Shown piece after piece: positions 39,628 to 49,197 of a stretch of 64,000 nt of DNA. The notes beneath the pieces were generated by a model that worked only from the letters and a program-made list of their open reading frames with translations, was not told the origin of the DNA and did not search any database. The DNA is taken from assembly GCA_913055805.1 (NCBI GenBank), contig CAJXLF010000002.1:62001-126000 (forward strand), read 5' to 3'. Position 1 is the stretch's first letter. Every line of letters starts with the position of its first letter. The DNA is from an uncultured Salinisphaerales bacterium. GTDB taxonomy: Bacteria > Pseudomonadota > Gammaproteobacteria > Nevskiales > CAJXLF01. The position numbers and the translations under genes are program-made.

Positions 39628-41385
39628 TCAGTGAGGCTTGGATGCCTCAAGCTGCACCCGGTAAAGCGCAGAATAAGGTCCATCCCGAGCCAACAGTTCT
39701 TCATGCGTACCCGTTTCCAGGATTCTGCCGTCGTCCATAACCACGATCAGGTCAGCGTTCTGCACGGTTGACAGGCGATGAGCGATCACCAGCGTGGTGC
39801 GGTCGCGCATCAAGTTCTCCAGGGCATCCTGAATCTTGCGTTCTGATTCGGTATCCAGTGCAGAAGTGGCTTCGTCGAGAATCAGAATGGGGGCGTTCTT
39901 CAGCAACGCCCTGGCAATCGCCAGACGTTGCCGCTGACCGCCAGACAGAAGCACGCCATGCTGCCCTACACGGGTATCCAGTCCCTGTGGCAACTGCTGG
40001 ATAAAGTCCCAGGCATTGGCCGCCTTGGCCGCTTCGATAACTGCCTCGCGTGGGATATTCTGCAAACCACCGTATCCGATATTACGAGCCACAGTATCGT
40101 TGAAGAGCACCACATTCTGGTCCACCAGGGCTATATGACTGCGCAGGTTATCCAACGCATATTCATGGATATCGTGCCCATCGATCAGGATACGTCCGCC
40201 GGTCGCATCATAAAAACGGGGAATAAGACCCAGCAGGGTGCTTTTCCCGCTACCTGATCGTCCCACGAAGGCAATCATCTGACCGGCCTGAATATCCAGA
40301 TTGATATCCTGTAATACCAGCTTGTCACCCTGTGGATAGCGGAAGCTGAGATTTTCAAAATGCAGGCGCCCTTCTACGCGGTCGACCCTGTGCTCGCCGC
40401 CGACAGGTTCAGGCGACTCCTCCAGCATTTCGAAAATACTGTTGGCTGCGGCAATGCCGTTCTGAATCTTGGCGTTGACGATACTCAGCCGGCGCAAGGG
40501 GCCCATCAGAGCAATCATGGCGCCAAAAAAGGAAATGAATGAACCGGGTGAGAGCGCGTCTTCGCCTGTAGCTGAAGTCGCCAGGTAAATAACCGTCGCA
40601 ATCGCCACAGCAGCGATGATCTGGATAACCGGCGTCGCCAGATTGCTCACCCGCGCCATGCGGTTGTGCAGCACGCGGTTCAGCTCGTTGACCTTGTCGA
40701 AATGGAGACGTTCGTAATCCTGACCTCCGAAAACCTTGATCACACGATGGCCATTGATGGTTTCCTCGGCGACATGCGTCACATCCCCGACCGAGCCCTG
40801 GATACGGCTGCTATAACTGCGGAAACGCTTGCTGACCACCAACAAAATAGCCGCGATAATGGGTCCGCCGATGACCGCAAAAAAGGCCAGCCGGGGACTC
40901 AGATAGAACATGAGAACCAGTAATCCGAGCACTGTCAGGCCATCCTTGACCACAGTGATGAAGGCATCGGTGACCGATCCGGCCACCTGCTCGACATGAT
41001 AGGTCAGCTTGGCGATCAGTGTGCCCGAGGTGCTGTGATCAAAGTAGGCGGTTGGCAGTTCCAGATATTTCTCGAACACTTCACCACGCAGGCGCTTGAT
41101 AACTGACCTGCCGACCCACTGCAGGGAGTAATTCATCGTGTAACTGGCGACACCGCGCCCCAGAAAAATGCCCAGCAGCGCAATGGGCATCCAGCGTATA
41201 AAAACCGGGTCACGATTCACAAAGCCTTCATCCATCAACGGCTTGATCAGCCAGGCCAGTGTTGTGTCAGACGCGGCGAACGCCACCATGCCCAGTATCC
41301 CCAGCAGGAAAACCTTCCAGTGCTCGAATGTATAGCCCAGCAGTCGTTTGTAGATTTCGGAAGGGGTAAACTTTTCTTCTGTCAT
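39628..41385 (-). CDS. msbA: Lipid A flippase MsbA
   Basis: A 585-residue ABC half-transporter that flips lipid A-core across the inner membrane. Starting at ATG 41385 (MTEEKFTPSEIYKRLLGYTFEHWKVFLLGILGMVAFAASDTTLAWLIKPLMDEGF) matches the family size; the open frame to 41808 is not used. The N-terminal six helices (about 20-310) lead to the ATPase domain with [19 protein letters not shown], signature LSGGQRQRLAIARALLK and Walker B ILILDEATSALD. Likely in one operon with lpxK, which it precedes. Confidence 0.97.
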   Translation of the reverse strand: MTEEKFTPSEIYKRLLGYTFEHWKVFLLGILGMVAFAASDTTLAWLIKPLMDEGFVNRDPVFIRWMPIALLGIFLGRGVASYTMNYSLQWVGRSVIKRLRGEVFEKYLELPTAYFDHSTSGTLIAKLTYHVEQVAGSVTDAFITVVKDGLTVLGLLVLMFYLSPRLAFFAVIGGPIIAAILLVVSKRFRSYSSRIQGSVGDVTHVAEETINGHRVIKVFGGQDYERLHFDKVNELNRVLHNRMARVSNLATPVIQIIAAVAIATVIYLATSATGEDALSPGSFISFFGAMIALMGPLRRLSIVNAKIQNGIAAANSIFEMLEESPEPVGGEHRVDRVEGRLHFENLSFRYPQGDKLVLQDINLDIQAGQMIAFVGRSGSGKSTLLGLIPRFYDATGGRILIDGHDIHEYALDNLRSHIALVDQNVVLFNDTVARNIGYGGLQNIPREAVIEAAKAANAWDFIQQLPQGLDTRVGQHGVLLSGGQRQRLAIARALLKNAPILILDEATSALDTESERKIQDALENLMRDRTTLVIAHRLSTVQNADLIVVMDDGRILETGTHEELLARDGPYSALYRVQLEASKPH

Positions 41386-41476
41386 GAGTGCTTGTACTGA
41401 GTGCCTGATCCTGTCGCGCGATGTCTTAAACGGCGATGATAGAGGGGCGCTGTGCTCACGGCTAGTGGCAGCCCGT

Positions 41477-43783
41477 CTAACGCCAGCCCGGATCCGCCCC
41501 GGCACGCCATAACCGCATTGACTGCTGACGTTGTTTGCGAATATTCCGGATACCCTCGTCTGCCGAGATATCCAGCTGCACAGCCCCATGCTGCGCCGTG
41601 GAAAGCCACTGGCTCTTGCGGTAGCGCTCCAGAACCTCGGACTTCGGAAATGACCACCGATTGCGCCAGCCAGCGGAAAAAATGGCGACCTGGGGGGAAA
41701 CGGCCTCGACAAAACCCCTGGATGAGGAACTGGCGCTGCCGTGATGGGGCACAACCAGGACATCGGCATCCAGCGCTTCACCCTGGTTAGCCAGCAGATG
41801 CCTTTCAACCGGCATTTCTATATCGCCTGTAAGCAGAATGCTGAACTCGCCCACCGTCACCTTCAGTACGCAAGAACCGTTATTCCCGCTCCAGTGACGA
41901 TCATCCGGATGCAGAAATTCAAACTGCGCGGCATCCCATTGCCATTTCATGCCCCTGCGGCACTGTGATCGTTCGTCAAACCCATAGCGCTTTTCCACCT
42001 TCATCGCCTGCTCTATCGCCGGCATGCCGCCACGATGGTCGAGGTCGGTATGACTTTGCACCAGCACGTTCACGCTACCGTGCCCACGCGAGCGCAAATA
42101 CGGCACGACGACCATGGCACCGGCATCAAAACCGCCGTCATAGGCCGGTCCGGCGTCAAAGACCAGTACGTGATTCACAGTTTCCACGACCGCGGACAGA
42201 CCCTGGCCGACATCCAGTATCGTCAAGCGCAAATTACCTGTCTGCGGCGTCGATGCCGCTGGCATAACCAGAGGAATGCAAAACACCAGCCCCAGATACC
42301 TGGCTGGCCAGCCACGGGGCGCAGTCAGCCAGAGCAAGCCCAGAAACCCGGAAATCACTGCCCAGACGGAAACAGCACCCACAGCAAACACCGGTGATGC
42401 CAGCTGTGCAAACTGCTCCAGCCCCACCCAGACCCAGGTCAGGACATCCGCACAGAAAGTTAACAGCAGCGTCGCGGCGGCCGGCCAGAATCCCGCTAGA
42501 ACGGTGCCTAGCAGAATGACCGGCACCAGACAGGTAAAGAGTGGAATCAGCAGCAGGTTGGCCAATGGCGCGACCCAGGAGGCTTCGCCGAACCAGAACA
42601 AGGTCAACGGTACCAGCGTCAAACCCAGCAAAGCTTGCAGACGCAGATAAACGCTAATCCTGCCCGGCAACTGCCAACGGTTCCTCAGGAGGTAGAAGAT
42701 CCACCCTACTGCAGCGAAAGACAGCCAGAAGCCGGCGCTGCCTGCCGCAAAAGGGTCCAGCAACAGTACCAGCAACATTGCCAGTGCCAGCAGATGTGCA
42801 GGTGAAATACGCCGGCCACGAAACAGCGCAATGTAAAAAGCCAGCAACATGATGAGCGCCCTTTGCGCAGGCAGCTCAAAACCCGATAACAGCGCGTAGA
42901 CAATAGCGCCGGCGGCACTGAAAACTATGGCGGCCCGGGGAGCCGGCAAACGGCGCATAAGCCCGGGGCTGGCGCGCCAGCCCCATGCACCCAGGAAATA
43001 CAGCCAGCCTGCGGCAATACCGATATGCAAACCGGAGATCGCCATGAGATGACTGGTTCCGGTATGACGCAGGAGCGTCCAGTCCGCCTGGCTGAACCGG
43101 TCGCGGATGCCGAGTGACAGGGCCAGCACCTGAGCTGTTCTGGCATGACCGTCCAGAAGCTGTGTCACCTGCTCGGCCCAGCGTTGACGCAGCTTCGAAA
43201 GGCGGCCACTCATAAGCGGCGTTGTGGCACAGGGTTCGGCTTTTCGCACATAGGCCGTGGCGATAATTCGGCTCGCAAACAACCAGCCTTCATAATCAAA
43301 TCCGCCTGGATTCACGCTGCCCCTTGGCGCGCGCATGCGCAGCCGTAAACGCCAGCACTGGCCGGCCTCGAGCCTTGCCTGACCACGGTACCAACTGACC
43401 CGTATCAGACCATCAGGCTGTTCCGCGTTAAAAAGGAAACGCCAGTGACCATCGCGCCGCTGCGGCATGTCGGCCACCACGCCCTGCACCCAGACATCCT
43501 CAGCATGCCGTTCGGCGGGCCACCGGGCATCCAGCAGATGACTCGCTACCAGACTCAGCCAGAGCGCGCCCAGCCAGAAGGCCAGGCACAGCCCTGCTGC
43601 AGCGGGTTGCCTGCGCCAGATCAGATAAATAGCAACAAGCGTCGCGGGCCAGATCGGCCAGGCAGGCAATGCGGGAGAAACATACACAGCCAGCAGGCCA
43701 AGCAAAAACGCCAGGCCATGCAGGGGATGAAAACCGTTCAGGAAACGGGATCTGTGCGCAGCCTTCCGTCTTCCAGTGTCCAT
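41477..43783 (-). CDS. comEC: DNA internalisation competence protein ComEC/Rec2
   Basis: A 768-residue inner-membrane protein proposed to form the channel through which transformed DNA strands enter. It has a hydrophobic N-terminal cluster, an OB/ComEC middle ([18 protein letters not shown] near 245, the competence domain) and a C-terminal metallo-beta-lactamase domain with [13 protein letters not shown] near 565 and [10 protein letters not shown]. Start ATG 43783 makes a 46-base overlap with lolD; a later start would cut the N-terminal helix. It is 91 bases upstream of msbA. Presence does not show natural competence by itself. Confidence 0.94.
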   Translation of the reverse strand: MDTGRRKAAHRSRFLNGFHPLHGLAFLLGLLAVYVSPALPAWPIWPATLVAIYLIWRRQPAAAGLCLAFWLGALWLSLVASHLLDARWPAERHAEDVWVQGVVADMPQRRDGHWRFLFNAEQPDGLIRVSWYRGQARLEAGQCWRLRLRMRAPRGSVNPGGFDYEGWLFASRIIATAYVRKAEPCATTPLMSGRLSKLRQRWAEQVTQLLDGHARTAQVLALSLGIRDRFSQADWTLLRHTGTSHLMAISGLHIGIAAGWLYFLGAWGWRASPGLMRRLPAPRAAIVFSAAGAIVYALLSGFELPAQRALIMLLAFYIALFRGRRISPAHLLALAMLLVLLLDPFAAGSAGFWLSFAAVGWIFYLLRNRWQLPGRISVYLRLQALLGLTLVPLTLFWFGEASWVAPLANLLLIPLFTCLVPVILLGTVLAGFWPAAATLLLTFCADVLTWVWVGLEQFAQLASPVFAVGAVSVWAVISGFLGLLWLTAPRGWPARYLGLVFCIPLVMPAASTPQTGNLRLTILDVGQGLSAVVETVNHVLVFDAGPAYDGGFDAGAMVVVPYLRSRGHGSVNVLVQSHTDLDHRGGMPAIEQAMKVEKRYGFDERSQCRRGMKWQWDAAQFEFLHPDDRHWSGNNGSCVLKVTVGEFSILLTGDIEMPVERHLLANQGEALDADVLVVPHHGSASSSSRGFVEAVSPQVAIFSAGWRNRWSFPKSEVLERYRKSQWLSTAQHGAVQLDISADEGIRNIRKQRQQSMRLWRAGADPGWR

Positions 43784-44427
43784 ACCCGGTGCATTCGCCG
43801 GGCCAGCCCCGTATCGTGTGTAACGACAACAAAGCTGGCTCCGCTTTCTTCTTGTAGCTCTAACATCAGTTCGAATATTTGTTCGGCGTTCTTGCGATCA
43901 AGATTACCGGTTGGCTCATCGGCCAGCACACAGGCGGGCCGGGTTACCAGGGCGCGCGCCACCGCCGCCCGTTGCCGCTCACCGCCCGATAGCTCACCCG
44001 GCTTGTGCTCAAGCCGGGCGCCCAGCCCCACCCTGTTCAGCATGGCGCTAGCGACCTCATAGGCCTGGTCGGGCTTCTGACGCCTGATCAGCAACGGCAT
44101 GGCGACATTTTCCACTGCCGTAAATTCAGGCAGCAGATGATGAAACTGGTAAATGAAACCCAGATTGTGGTTGCGCAGCCGCCCCCGCTCTGCCTCGCCG
44201 AGCGCAGACATGCTGCGTCCAAGTATGCGCACCTCTCCTGCACTGGGTCTGTCCAGGCCACCGAGAATATGCAGGAGCGTACTTTTGCCTGAGCCGGAAG
44301 CACCCACAATAGCAACCGATTCGGCACGGGAGACTGTGAAATCAACGTCCTGCAAAACAGCCACAGGCGCTGGTCCCTCGTGATAGGTGCGCGCCAGTTG
44401 CCGGCATTCCAGTACCCAATCACTCAT
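43738..44427 (-). CDS. lolD: Lipoprotein-releasing ATPase LolD
   Basis: A 229-residue ABC ATPase of LolCDE, which lifts lipoproteins from the inner membrane for LolA. Start ATG 44427 ([18 protein letters not shown]). Walker [21 protein letters not shown] at about 40, Q-loop [21 protein letters not shown], signature [15 protein letters not shown] and [11 protein letters not shown] all present. It overlaps lolC/E by eight bases and comEC by 46. Confidence 0.96.
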   Translation of the reverse strand: MSDWVLECRQLARTYHEGPAPVAVLQDVDFTVSRAESVAIVGASGSGKSTLLHILGGLDRPSAGEVRILGRSMSALGEAERGRLRNHNLGFIYQFHHLLPEFTAVENVAMPLLIRRQKPDQAYEVASAMLNRVGLGARLEHKPGELSGGERQRAAVARALVTRPACVLADEPTGNLDRKNAEQIFELMLELQEESGASFVVVTHDTGLARRMHRVWTLEDGRLRTDPVS

Positions 44428-45670
44428 AACGCAAGGCCTCCGCCGGCTGAACCCTGGCGGCACGCCAGGCGGGGTACAGTGTGGAGAGCAGGCTCAGCAA
44501 CAGGGACATGCAGCCGATCTTGAAGACATCTAGGTAATCCACTTCACCCTTGAGTTCATTGATGTAGTAAACGTCCGCGGACAACAGGTCCTGACCCACC
44601 AGCGATTCCACGAAGGGCACAATGTTTTCCACATTGATAGCCAGCAAGACGCCGCCGATCACGCCGAAAAACGTACCGACCACGCCAATCAGGCTGCCCT
44701 GCACAATGAACATCGACAGAATACTGCCAGGACTGCTTCCCAGGGTACGCAAAATGGCGATATCCGCCTGCTTGTCGGTCACCACCATCACCAGGGTGGA
44801 AACAATATTGAAGGCCGCCACGGCCACGATCAGGCTAAGGATAATAAACATGACCGTTTTTTCGGTGCGTATGGCACGAAAGAAGTTGGCATGCTGACGT
44901 GTCCAGTCGGTGACATGGATTTCCGGCGGCAGCTCGGCTGACAGACGGCGGCTGACATTGCGCGCCTGATATACGTCATCCAGCTTGAAACGCACCCCCG
45001 TTACCGTATCGCCCATGCGATAAAGCGCTGCCGCATCTTCCAGGTGCACGATCACCAGTCCGCGGTCGTACTCGTACATACCCACTTCAAAGACGCCAGC
45101 GAGGGTAAAGCGCCGGAAACGTGGTAACAGCCCCGCCGGCGACACGGTGGCCTGGGGAATCATCAAATCGATCTTGTCGCCCGGCTGCACTCCCAGAGAG
45201 CGTGCCAGTTCCGCGCCCAGCAGTATCCTGAATTCACCGGGCACCAGCTGATCCAGCCCGCCGTCAATGAAATGCTCACCGACATCCGACACCCTGGCTT
45301 CGTAATCCGGCAAAACACCACGAATCATGGTGCCGCTGAGACGTTTGCCCAGTTTGAGCATGCCTTCGCCCTGAATGTAGGGCGCGGCGGCCAGCACATG
45401 CTTGTCCAACTGCTGCCCTTCCTCGAGCACGTCCTGCCAGTTACTCAGCGGGGCAGCGAAACCCGAGACTGAAACATGCGAGGCCATGCCGAGAATACGG
45501 GTGCGTAACTCCTTTTCGAAACCGTTCATGACAGACAGAACAGTAATGAGCGCCGTGACGCCCAGGGCTATGCCTGCCATCGAAATCAGGGAGATAAAGG
45601 AGATGAAATGGTTACGTCGTTTGGCCCGTGTGTAACGGAGCCCGACAAACAATTCGAATGGTTGAAACAT
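44420..45670 (-). CDS. Lipoprotein-releasing permease LolC/LolE
   Basis: A 416-residue permease with four transmembrane helices and a large periplasmic MacB-like domain. The start ATG at 45670 gives [66 protein letters not shown], which is the LolC/LolE N-terminus; C-terminal helices span about residues 270-400. Only one permease gene is here, so either LolE/LolC is elsewhere or, as in many species, a single protein (LolF) serves as a homodimer. The sequence does not decide between them. Confidence 0.93.
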   Translation of the reverse strand: MFQPFELFVGLRYTRAKRRNHFISFISLISMAGIALGVTALITVLSVMNGFEKELRTRILGMASHVSVSGFAAPLSNWQDVLEEGQQLDKHVLAAAPYIQGEGMLKLGKRLSGTMIRGVLPDYEARVSDVGEHFIDGGLDQLVPGEFRILLGAELARSLGVQPGDKIDLMIPQATVSPAGLLPRFRRFTLAGVFEVGMYEYDRGLVIVHLEDAAALYRMGDTVTGVRFKLDDVYQARNVSRRLSAELPPEIHVTDWTRQHANFFRAIRTEKTVMFIILSLIVAVAAFNIVSTLVMVVTDKQADIAILRTLGSSPGSILSMFIVQGSLIGVVGTFFGVIGGVLLAINVENIVPFVESLVGQDLLSADVYYINELKGEVDYLDVFKIGCMSLLLSLLSTLYPAWRAARVQPAEALRYE

Positions 45671-45799
45671 GGGCGGCATTAAAGCATAGACAGCTTTTTC
45701 TGTCCCATCTGTCTATACTGAGGACAAGGGCCATGGAAGCGCTTAGCTAAAGAAATCTTGCGAAATTGCCGATGAAAAAAACAGTTGCGGGAGACAAGC

Positions 45800-46018
45800 A
45801 TGAATCCGATTGTCATTAATTTTATGTATGCTGCCGGCGGTGGTCTGCTGGCCATATTTTTCAGCTGGTTCGCAGTCAAGGTATTCAGTCACTTCATGCC
45901 TTTCAGCGTGTCCGAACAGCTGGGAAAGGGCAATCTGGCTGTAGGCGTAACGGTGATGGGTATTTTTATCGGCGTAGGCATCGCCATGGGCCTGGTCATA
46001 GGACTGGGTCTCAACTAG
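45800..46018 (+). CDS. DUF350 family small membrane protein
   Basis: A 72-residue protein starting at ATG 45800. Two hydrophobic helices (YAAGGGLLAIFFSWFAVKVF, about 10-29, and VGVTVMGIFIGVGIAMGLVIGLG, about 48-70) with SEQLGKGNLAVGVTV between them, the DUF350/UPF0719 mark. Function unknown; relatives occur near polyamine- or potassium-linked membrane proteins in other genomes. Eight bases before the first transglycosylase gene. Confidence 0.8.
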   Translation: MNPIVINFMYAAGGGLLAIFFSWFAVKVFSHFMPFSVSEQLGKGNLAVGVTVMGIFIGVGIAMGLVIGLGLN

Positions 46019-46026
46019 GCTGCCAC

Positions 46027-46659
46027 ATGTCTGCCCGCACGCTTTGCTGCCTGTTACTCCTGGGCCTGGCGCTGGGGCAGGTTCAGGCGGAGGAACTGCC
46101 TCCGGTAGACAGCGAACACTGGACGGATGAATACGATGCCTACTTTCGTAAATACAGCAAGCGCTACTTCGGCGCTCATTTTGACTGGCGCTGGTTCAAG
46201 GCCCAGGCCATCGCCGAATCGCATCTCAAACCCGCGGCGGAGAGTCCTGTAGGCGCCCAGGGCATCATGCAGATCATGCCCGGCACCTTTTACGAGATAA
46301 AAGAGGCCAATCCTCACTTCATGTCGATCAAGGAGCCCCGCTGGAACATTGCGGCTGGCATTTACTACGACCGTATGCTGTTCAGAAAATGGCAGAGACA
46401 GCTTTCCGAACAGGAACGGCTGCTTATGGCCTTTGCCAGTTACAATGCCGGCCTGGGAAGCATTCGCAAGGCCTACAAACGCTCGCCTGAGCCCATACGT
46501 GGATGGCAGGATGTAGCCGCTCACGCGCCGAAAGAAACACGGGGCTATGTGTCCAGAATTCAAATCCTCAGAGGCAAGGACTTGCGCAGGAAGGGACCGG
46601 CAAGCAAGGGAATCTGGCAGACCCTGAGCGACAAATTGGTCGGAGATGAAGCCTCCTGA
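46027..46659 (+). CDS. Lytic transglycosylase, SLT domain (copy 1)
   Basis: A 210-residue secreted transglycosylase. A signal peptide (ends VQA-EE near residue 21) is followed by the SLT domain: YDAYFRKYSKRYFGAHFDWRWFKAQAIAESHLKPAAESPVGAQGIMQIMPGTF, with catalytic Glu in AIAES near residue 63, then RWNIAAGIYYDRMLFRKW and LMAFASYNAGLGSIRKA. It should cleave glycan strands with formation of 1,6-anhydro ends. It is a close paralog of the gene at 47430 and faces a Sel1-SH3 gene; together these form a repeated module. Confidence 0.92.
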   Translation: MSARTLCCLLLLGLALGQVQAEELPPVDSEHWTDEYDAYFRKYSKRYFGAHFDWRWFKAQAIAESHLKPAAESPVGAQGIMQIMPGTFYEIKEANPHFMSIKEPRWNIAAGIYYDRMLFRKWQRQLSEQERLLMAFASYNAGLGSIRKAYKRSPEPIRGWQDVAAHAPKETRGYVSRIQILRGKDLRRKGPASKGIWQTLSDKLVGDEAS

Positions 46660-46664
46660 GGCTT
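46649..46664 (+). terminator. Hairpin at the end of transglycosylase copy 1
   Basis: AAGCCT (46649-46654) pairs with AGGCTT (46659-46664) around CCTG, overlapping the TGA stop of the transglycosylase; TATTCC follows. It lies between two converging genes. The U-run is weak. Confidence 0.35.
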
Positions 46665-47329
46665 TATTCCTCTTGCGTCACCCCGACCAGATCACCGTGC
46701 ACCCAGACTATTTTCTTCCTCGCCAGATACACCACATGCGCCCATTGATTGCGAACCGCAATCAAGCTTAGTTTTTCACCTTTTCTGACAGTGTCCACCA
46801 CCCTGGCGTTACTGCCGGGTTTGATTCGAAGATTAGCCTTGTCCGTACGGGTATAAGCGGCCACTCCGAGGGATTCCGGCTTCCGTTCAAGGATACGTTC
46901 AATACGTTTCTGTAATTCCTCATCCGGCTCATCGAGGAAAACACTCAACAACAGCCGCGCATCCTCCTCACCGGATTCCACCGCCTCCAGCAGATAGTGC
47001 GCTGCCCTGGCAGGATTCTTGTCCACCCCAACCCCGCCCTCGCGGTAAAGCATCGCCAGGGCTATCTGGGCATCCACGATCTTCTTGCCCGCTGCGCGTG
47101 CCCACCAGTTGGCCGCCTTTTCATCGTTCAGGGCGAGACCATAGCCATTGTGGTACATCCATCCGAGCTGATACTGCGCTTCGGAGTTACCCTTCTTCGC
47201 CAACGGTACAAGCTGGCAATAAGCTTCCGCGTAATCGCCGCGCATGATGGCCTGCTGCGCCGACTGCATATCGTCGGCCCAAACGGGTGCTGACACCAGC
47301 AAGCAGAGAAACAGACTTACTCTGAACAT
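46664..47329 (-). CDS. Sel1-repeat and SH3-domain exported protein (copy 1)
   Basis: A 221-residue exported protein starting at ATG 47329 (MFRVSLFLCLLVSAPVWA-DD signal). Residues about 20-145 hold Sel1-like (TPR-like) repeats: QYQLGWMYHNGYGLALNDEKAANWWARAA, then DAQIALAMLYREGGVGVDKNPARAAHYLLEA. The C-terminal 60 residues are an SH3-type domain (KANLRIKPGSNARVVDTVRKGEKLSLIAVRNQWAHVVYL), usually binding cell wall or protein. It converges on transglycosylase copy 1 (gap of four bases). A paralog is at 47999. The partner of the repeats is unknown; recruitment or control of the transglycosylase is a guess. Confidence 0.85.
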   Translation of the reverse strand: MFRVSLFLCLLVSAPVWADDMQSAQQAIMRGDYAEAYCQLVPLAKKGNSEAQYQLGWMYHNGYGLALNDEKAANWWARAAGKKIVDAQIALAMLYREGGVGVDKNPARAAHYLLEAVESGEEDARLLLSVFLDEPDEELQKRIERILERKPESLGVAAYTRTDKANLRIKPGSNARVVDTVRKGEKLSLIAVRNQWAHVVYLARKKIVWVHGDLVGVTQEE

Positions 47330-47429
47330 GAACACATCATAGAAACAGCTTTGTAAATTACGCAATACATCCTGCAAGAGATGTTCCACTGGAGGATAAT
47401 CAGGGCATCACAAACCTGACATTGACTCA

Positions 47430-48026
47430 ATGCGCGCAACCCTCACTGCCGTTTTATTGCTTGTCGCAGGGCTGAGCCTGCAGGCCTTGCCTGCAGCGGC
47501 CAGCGAACTGAACGAGCATGCGATTGCCGGCTATGACGAGTATTTCCGCAAATACAGCCGCCGCTACTTTGGCCCCTACTTTGACTGGCGCTGGTTCAAG
47601 GCTCAGGCCATCGCCGAATCCGGCCTGGACCCCCAGGCACGTAGCCATATGGGTGCGCTGGGCTTGATGCAGATCCTGCCTTCGACCTTCGATGAAATCC
47701 GGCATAGCCGGCCTCACTTCAGTGATATCGAAGACCCACGCTGGAACATCGCCGCGGGTATCTATTACTGCCGCCTGCTCTATGAAAAATGGGCGGCATA
47801 CCCGCAGGAAGAACGCCTGGCGTTCACCTTCGCCAGTTATAACGCCGGCTATAACCGGGTGTTACAGGCGACCAGTTCCCAGTCGGCCGACACTCCGGAC
47901 TGGGTAGCGGCAAGCTCGCAGTTACCGGGGCAAACACGGGCCTACGTGGCGCGCATACGTGAAATCATGGGTATCGAGCCACTGCTGGCCCATGAGCGTC
48001 AGGGCGGACTCACCGCGGAGGAGTGA
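47430..48026 (+). CDS. Lytic transglycosylase, SLT domain (copy 2)
   Basis: A 198-residue paralog of the protein at 46027. Signal peptide to about residue 25 (LQALPAAAS), then YDEYFRKYSRRYFGPYFDWRWFKAQAIAESGLDPQARSHMGALGLMQILPSTF, with catalytic Glu in AIAES near residue 70, RWNIAAGIYYCRLLYEKW and FTFASYNAGYNRVL. The SLT core is nearly the same as in copy 1, while the tail diverges. Its 3' end overlaps the converging Sel1-SH3 gene by 28 bases, closer than in copy 1. Confidence 0.92.
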   Translation: MRATLTAVLLLVAGLSLQALPAAASELNEHAIAGYDEYFRKYSRRYFGPYFDWRWFKAQAIAESGLDPQARSHMGALGLMQILPSTFDEIRHSRPHFSDIEDPRWNIAAGIYYCRLLYEKWAAYPQEERLAFTFASYNAGYNRVLQATSSQSADTPDWVAASSQLPGQTRAYVARIREIMGIEPLLAHERQGGLTAEE

Positions 48027-48688
48027 ATCCAGGCAAGCTTGCGTTTGGCCGGCAACCCGACGTAGAGCCAGTCACCCTGCCTGGCGATGCTGACCATTTG
48101 CGTACCCTTGATCATGGTAGCCACCACCTCTGCGCTATGGCGCGGAAACTCGCGGGCGCTGGCGTACTGAATAGCGACTTCGGTCATGTCGCCCAGTACT
48201 TCAGGTTCACTACGCAGAATACGGCGGATGCGCCGGATGGCAGGAATGTCACCGCGCAATAACAAGGCTGCAATATTCAGCCGCGCATCTTCTTCTCCCG
48301 CCGCTGCTGCCAGCAGAAAGTATTCCACCGCCCTGTCTGTATCCGCGTCCACCTTAACGCCGCCCTTTTGATACAGCAGACCCAGGGCCATCAGTGCTTC
48401 TATATGATCTTCCTGTGCCGCCGTCTCCCACCACTGAACGGCTTTCAGGTCATCGGCTTGCAACCCCTTGCCTTCGTGATACATCCAGCCCAGGTAATAA
48501 GCGGCTTCTGTATCACCGTCCTCCGCCAGTCTGCGCATCAGAAAATAGGCTTCGGCGGGGTCTCCGGCGTGCATCGCCCGATTGGCCATTTCGAAATCGC
48601 TCTCCGCCCCGGCCTTAAGGGGCACGACCAGCACTGGCAGAATCAGAATAAGAAGCAACTTCCCTCGAGACATGATCATTTTCGGCAT
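47999..48688 (-). CDS. Sel1-repeat and SH3-like exported protein (copy 2)
   Basis: A 229-residue paralog of the protein at 46664. Start at 48688; ATG 48673 is an alternative that still leaves the signal (LLLILILPVLVVPLKAGAES). Sel1 repeats: AAYYLGWMYHEGKGLQADDLKAVQWWETAAQEDHIEALMALGLLYQKGG; then VDADTDRAVEYFLLAAAAGEEDARLNIAALLL. The C-terminal domain (ASAREFPRHSAEVVATMIKGTQMVSIARQGDWLYVGLPAKRKLAWIH) is the same SH3-like fold, more diverged. Overlaps transglycosylase copy 2 at the tail. Confidence 0.84.
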   Translation of the reverse strand: MPKMIMSRGKLLLILILPVLVVPLKAGAESDFEMANRAMHAGDPAEAYFLMRRLAEDGDTEAAYYLGWMYHEGKGLQADDLKAVQWWETAAQEDHIEALMALGLLYQKGGVKVDADTDRAVEYFLLAAAAGEEDARLNIAALLLRGDIPAIRRIRRILRSEPEVLGDMTEVAIQYASAREFPRHSAEVVATMIKGTQMVSIARQGDWLYVGLPAKRKLAWIHSSAVSPP

Positions 48689-48800
48689 GACGCAATCATA
48701 GGCTGCTTTGCCTTCTACGAGTATCCCCGGATGACTTATCCGCCGCCGGAACTGATGCTATAGTGATCCTTGTATTCAACTGGATTAAAGCTTCCGCATC

Positions 48801-49190
48801 ATGTTTAAAATCAGAACCTTGCAGATTCGAACTCGCGCAGCTGCAAAGACAGTTTGCGGCTTGATACTGCCCCTGATTTTGCTGCTGCCGGCCACGCCCG
48901 CAGCGGCTGATGTACTCAGCATTCCCGACGAGAATCCTGCCATGGAAGCAACGCCGGCTCCTGAGCTGCCCCTGCGCGGGAGCACAATGGCCGCTGTGCG
49001 CGCACGCTTTGGCGAACCTAAATCCATAAGCGGCCCGGTAGGAGGTGATCATCCGCAACGGCCGCCGATTACGCGCTGGGAATACGACAGCTTTTCAGTC
49101 TTCTTTGAACATGACCATGTGGTGCATAGTGTCATCCCGGACAAACCCAAACCGATTTATCACAAAGAAGAACTGAACTCCGGTTACTGA
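48801..49190 (+). CDS. Small exported protein, SmpA/BamE-like pattern
   Basis: A 129-residue protein with a long signal region (to about residue 36, TPAAA-DV) and a C-terminal domain: LPLRGSTMAAVRARFGEPKSISGPVGGDHPQRPPITRWEYDSFSVFFEHDHVVHSVIPDKP. The order G-x-T-x3-V-x4-G-x-P, then a tryptophan-tyrosine pair and a strand followed by VVHSV, is like the SmpA/BamE fold of other small envelope proteins, though it is not BamE itself. It is nine bases before aguA, on the same strand. Function unknown. Confidence 0.65.
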   Translation: MFKIRTLQIRTRAAAKTVCGLILPLILLLPATPAAADVLSIPDENPAMEATPAPELPLRGSTMAAVRARFGEPKSISGPVGGDHPQRPPITRWEYDSFSVFFEHDHVVHSVIPDKPKPIYHKEELNSGY

Positions 49191-49197
49191 AGACCCC

